NCBI RefSeq assembly: GCF_016802725.1
Contig: NC_052671.1
Span: forward strand, 20,999,728-21,063,727
DNA from: Solenopsis invicta
Taxonomy: Eukaryota > Arthropoda > Insecta > Hymenoptera > Formicidae
Direction: 5' to 3'
DNA: 64,000 nucleotides
Positions 62,790 through 64,000 of the stretch are shown here, piece by piece; position 1 is the stretch's first letter; every line of letters begins with the position of its first letter. The position numbers and the translations under genes were made by a program. The notes below the pieces were generated by a model, which was not told where the DNA came from, searched no databases, and saw nothing but the letters and a program-made list of their open reading frames with translations.

Positions 62790-64000
62790 CGAGGTGTGTT
62801 CAAAAAGTATCGCGAATTTTGAATTTTCGCGGGTTACGTATATTCGAATTTCGATCTTTTTGTGGCGTTATGTTGGTACTCATGTCTCTCACTTATGCCG
62901 ACAAACTCGGCCATTTTGAATGTTCACTTAATTGTTGACAGCTGCTTTGCTTGCACGTGTTTTGGATCGTCTTCGATTTTTACCTATTCAAAAAAATGGA
63001 TCAAAGAACCTGTATCAAATTTTGTGTGAAAAACGAAATTAAGTGGGCGGATGCATTCCGAATGTTGACTGTGGCATACGGAGAAGCTACCTTGGACCGA
63101 AGCAACGTTTATCGGTGGTACAAAATGTTCTCAGAAGGCCGAGAAGATGTGAACGACGAAGAGCGTGCCGGACGCCCGAGCACTTCAACAACAGACGAAA
63201 AAATTAATGAAGTGGAGAAAATGGTATTGGCCAATCGTCGAATCACCGTTAGAGAAGTTGCTGAGGACCTAAACATATCGATTGGCTCGTGCCATTCGAT
63301 TTTTATCAATGATTTGGGCATGAGACGGGTCGCCGCGAAATTCGTACCAAAATTGCTCAATTGCGACCAAAAACAGCATCGCATGAACATTGCTAATGAG
63401 ATGTTGGACTCTGTCCGCGACGACCCAAATTTGCTCCAGAGGGTCATAACTGGTGACGAATCGTGGGTTTATGGTTATGACGTGGAAACCAAAGCTCAAT
63501 CATCTCAATGGAAGCTGCCGCACGAACCAAGACCGAAAAAAGCGCGCCAAGTTCGGTCGAATGTGAAAGTTTTGCTGACAGTTTTCTTCGATTGCAGGGG
63601 CGTGGTGCATCATGAGTTCTTGCCACAGGGTAGAACGGTCAATAAGGAATATTACCTGCAAGTTATGCGCAATTTGCGCGAAGCAATCCGCCAGAAACGC
63701 CCGGATTTGTGGAAGAACAAAAATTGGCTTTTGCATCACGATAACGCCCCTGCTCACACATCGTTGCTTGTGCGCGACTTTTTGGCCAAAAACAACACAC
63801 TAATGATGCCGCAGCCACCGTATTCCCCAGATCTGGCCTCCTGTGACTTTTTCTTGTTCCCTAAACTGAAGAGGCCCATGAAAGGACGACGTTACGCTAC
63901 GCTTGACGAGATAAAGACGGCATCGAAGGAGGAGCTGAACAAGATAAAAAAAAATGATTTTTTGAAGTGCTTCGAAGATTGAAAAAACCGTTGGCACAAG
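62790..64000 (+). mobile_element. mariner transposon, copy 3, cut by the window end
   Basis: The left terminal repeat starts at 62790 after TA (62788-62789) and is the same as in copies 1 and 2. About 110 bp of the right end, by comparison with copy 2, are outside the window. It is inserted in the Gypsy reverse transcriptase. Confidence 0.97.
62996..63982 (+). pseudogene. mariner transposase, copy 3, premature stop
   Basis: The start is ATG 62996 (MDQRTCIKF). The protein is nearly identical to copy 2 with all three catalytic Asp present, but Pro changes to Ser in PDLASCDFF beside the third Asp. The codon for Trp after CFED is TGA instead of TGG (63980-63982), so the last 25 or so residues are lost (328 instead of 353). 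The poly-A tract has the full nine A. Probably inactive or weakened. Confidence 0.94.

Larger units (their letters stand above)
55672..64000 (+). mobile_element. Gypsy LTR retrotransposon with about 3-kb LTR, cut by mariner copy 3 and the window end
   Basis: The order is 5' LTR (55672-58745), primer site, gag, protease and reverse transcriptase. RT is interrupted at 62789 by a mariner. The rest of pol and the 3' LTR lie beyond the window. The LTR contains its own TATA box, an intron, a repeat array and an ORF. An older LTR fragment of the same family is at 34760-35272. The family call comes from the RT motifs. Confidence 0.9.

Overview
The window is eukaryotic, AT-rich and almost entirely made of transposable elements. 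It is most probably an insect chromosome, and an ant or other hymenopteran fits best. The evidence is several mariner copies, BEL/Pao and Gypsy LTR retrotransposons, an R1/TRAS-like LINE, PIF/Harbinger, hAT, P-like and Mutator-like DNA transposons, many fold-back elements, and the arthropod telomere repeat TTAGG (which flies lack). The organism is an inference. I found no convincing single-copy host gene, rRNA gene or CRISPR array. The only host-gene hint is a pair of in-phase 70-bp exon-like blocks near 54.1 and 55.0 kb.

Layout. 1-6533: a decayed BEL/Pao element on the minus strand; its leader carries a (GA)n-punctuated minisatellite split by mariner copy 1. 6.7-11.0 kb: Gypsy-type LTR fragments, a 2.1-kb non-autonomous TIR element and an RS-rich gag-like ORF. 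11.2-17.4 kb: a Mutator-like remnant joined to the 5' half of an R1/TRAS-like LINE, then a short poly(A) retroposon, with TTAGG tracts at the junctions. 17.4-20.6 kb: a mariner fragment, a solo LTR with a GATT duplication and a fold-back element. 21.0-24.6 kb: three fold-back elements with CAGGGTG-type ends. 24.6-27.2 kb: an LTR-PBS-gag fragment. 27.4-31.4 kb: a P-like transposon in pieces. 32.7-34.5 kb: a three-armed inverted repeat.

35.9-42.9 kb: a fold-back transposon carrying a tRNA-like, Pol III-type unit in each arm. One unit was split by a complete PIF/Harbinger element (37124-42645, TTA duplication) that carries nuclease and MADF genes. 44.3-47.5 kb: a complete hAT with an 8-bp duplication, inserted at the edge of an older MITE. 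49.1-50.4 kb: mariner copy 2, the only copy here with an intact transposase. 51.7-53.0 kb: an apparently intact two-exon HARBI1-like nuclease gene.

55.7-64.0 kb: a Gypsy retrotransposon with an unusually long LTR of about 3 kb. Inside the LTR are a TATA box, a donor and an acceptor enclosing a 1246-bp intron made largely of a 51/103-bp minisatellite, and an ORF whose ATG would exist only after splicing. Gag (six zinc knuckles), protease and RT follow, and RT is cut by mariner copy 3.

Insertion order can be partly read. The mariners are the youngest (about five differences per copy by eye). The hAT is younger than the MITE it touches. The Harbinger is younger than the tRNA-bearing element. 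The most unusual systems are the LTR gene with a splice-assembled start codon and the transposon arms carrying tRNA-like units.
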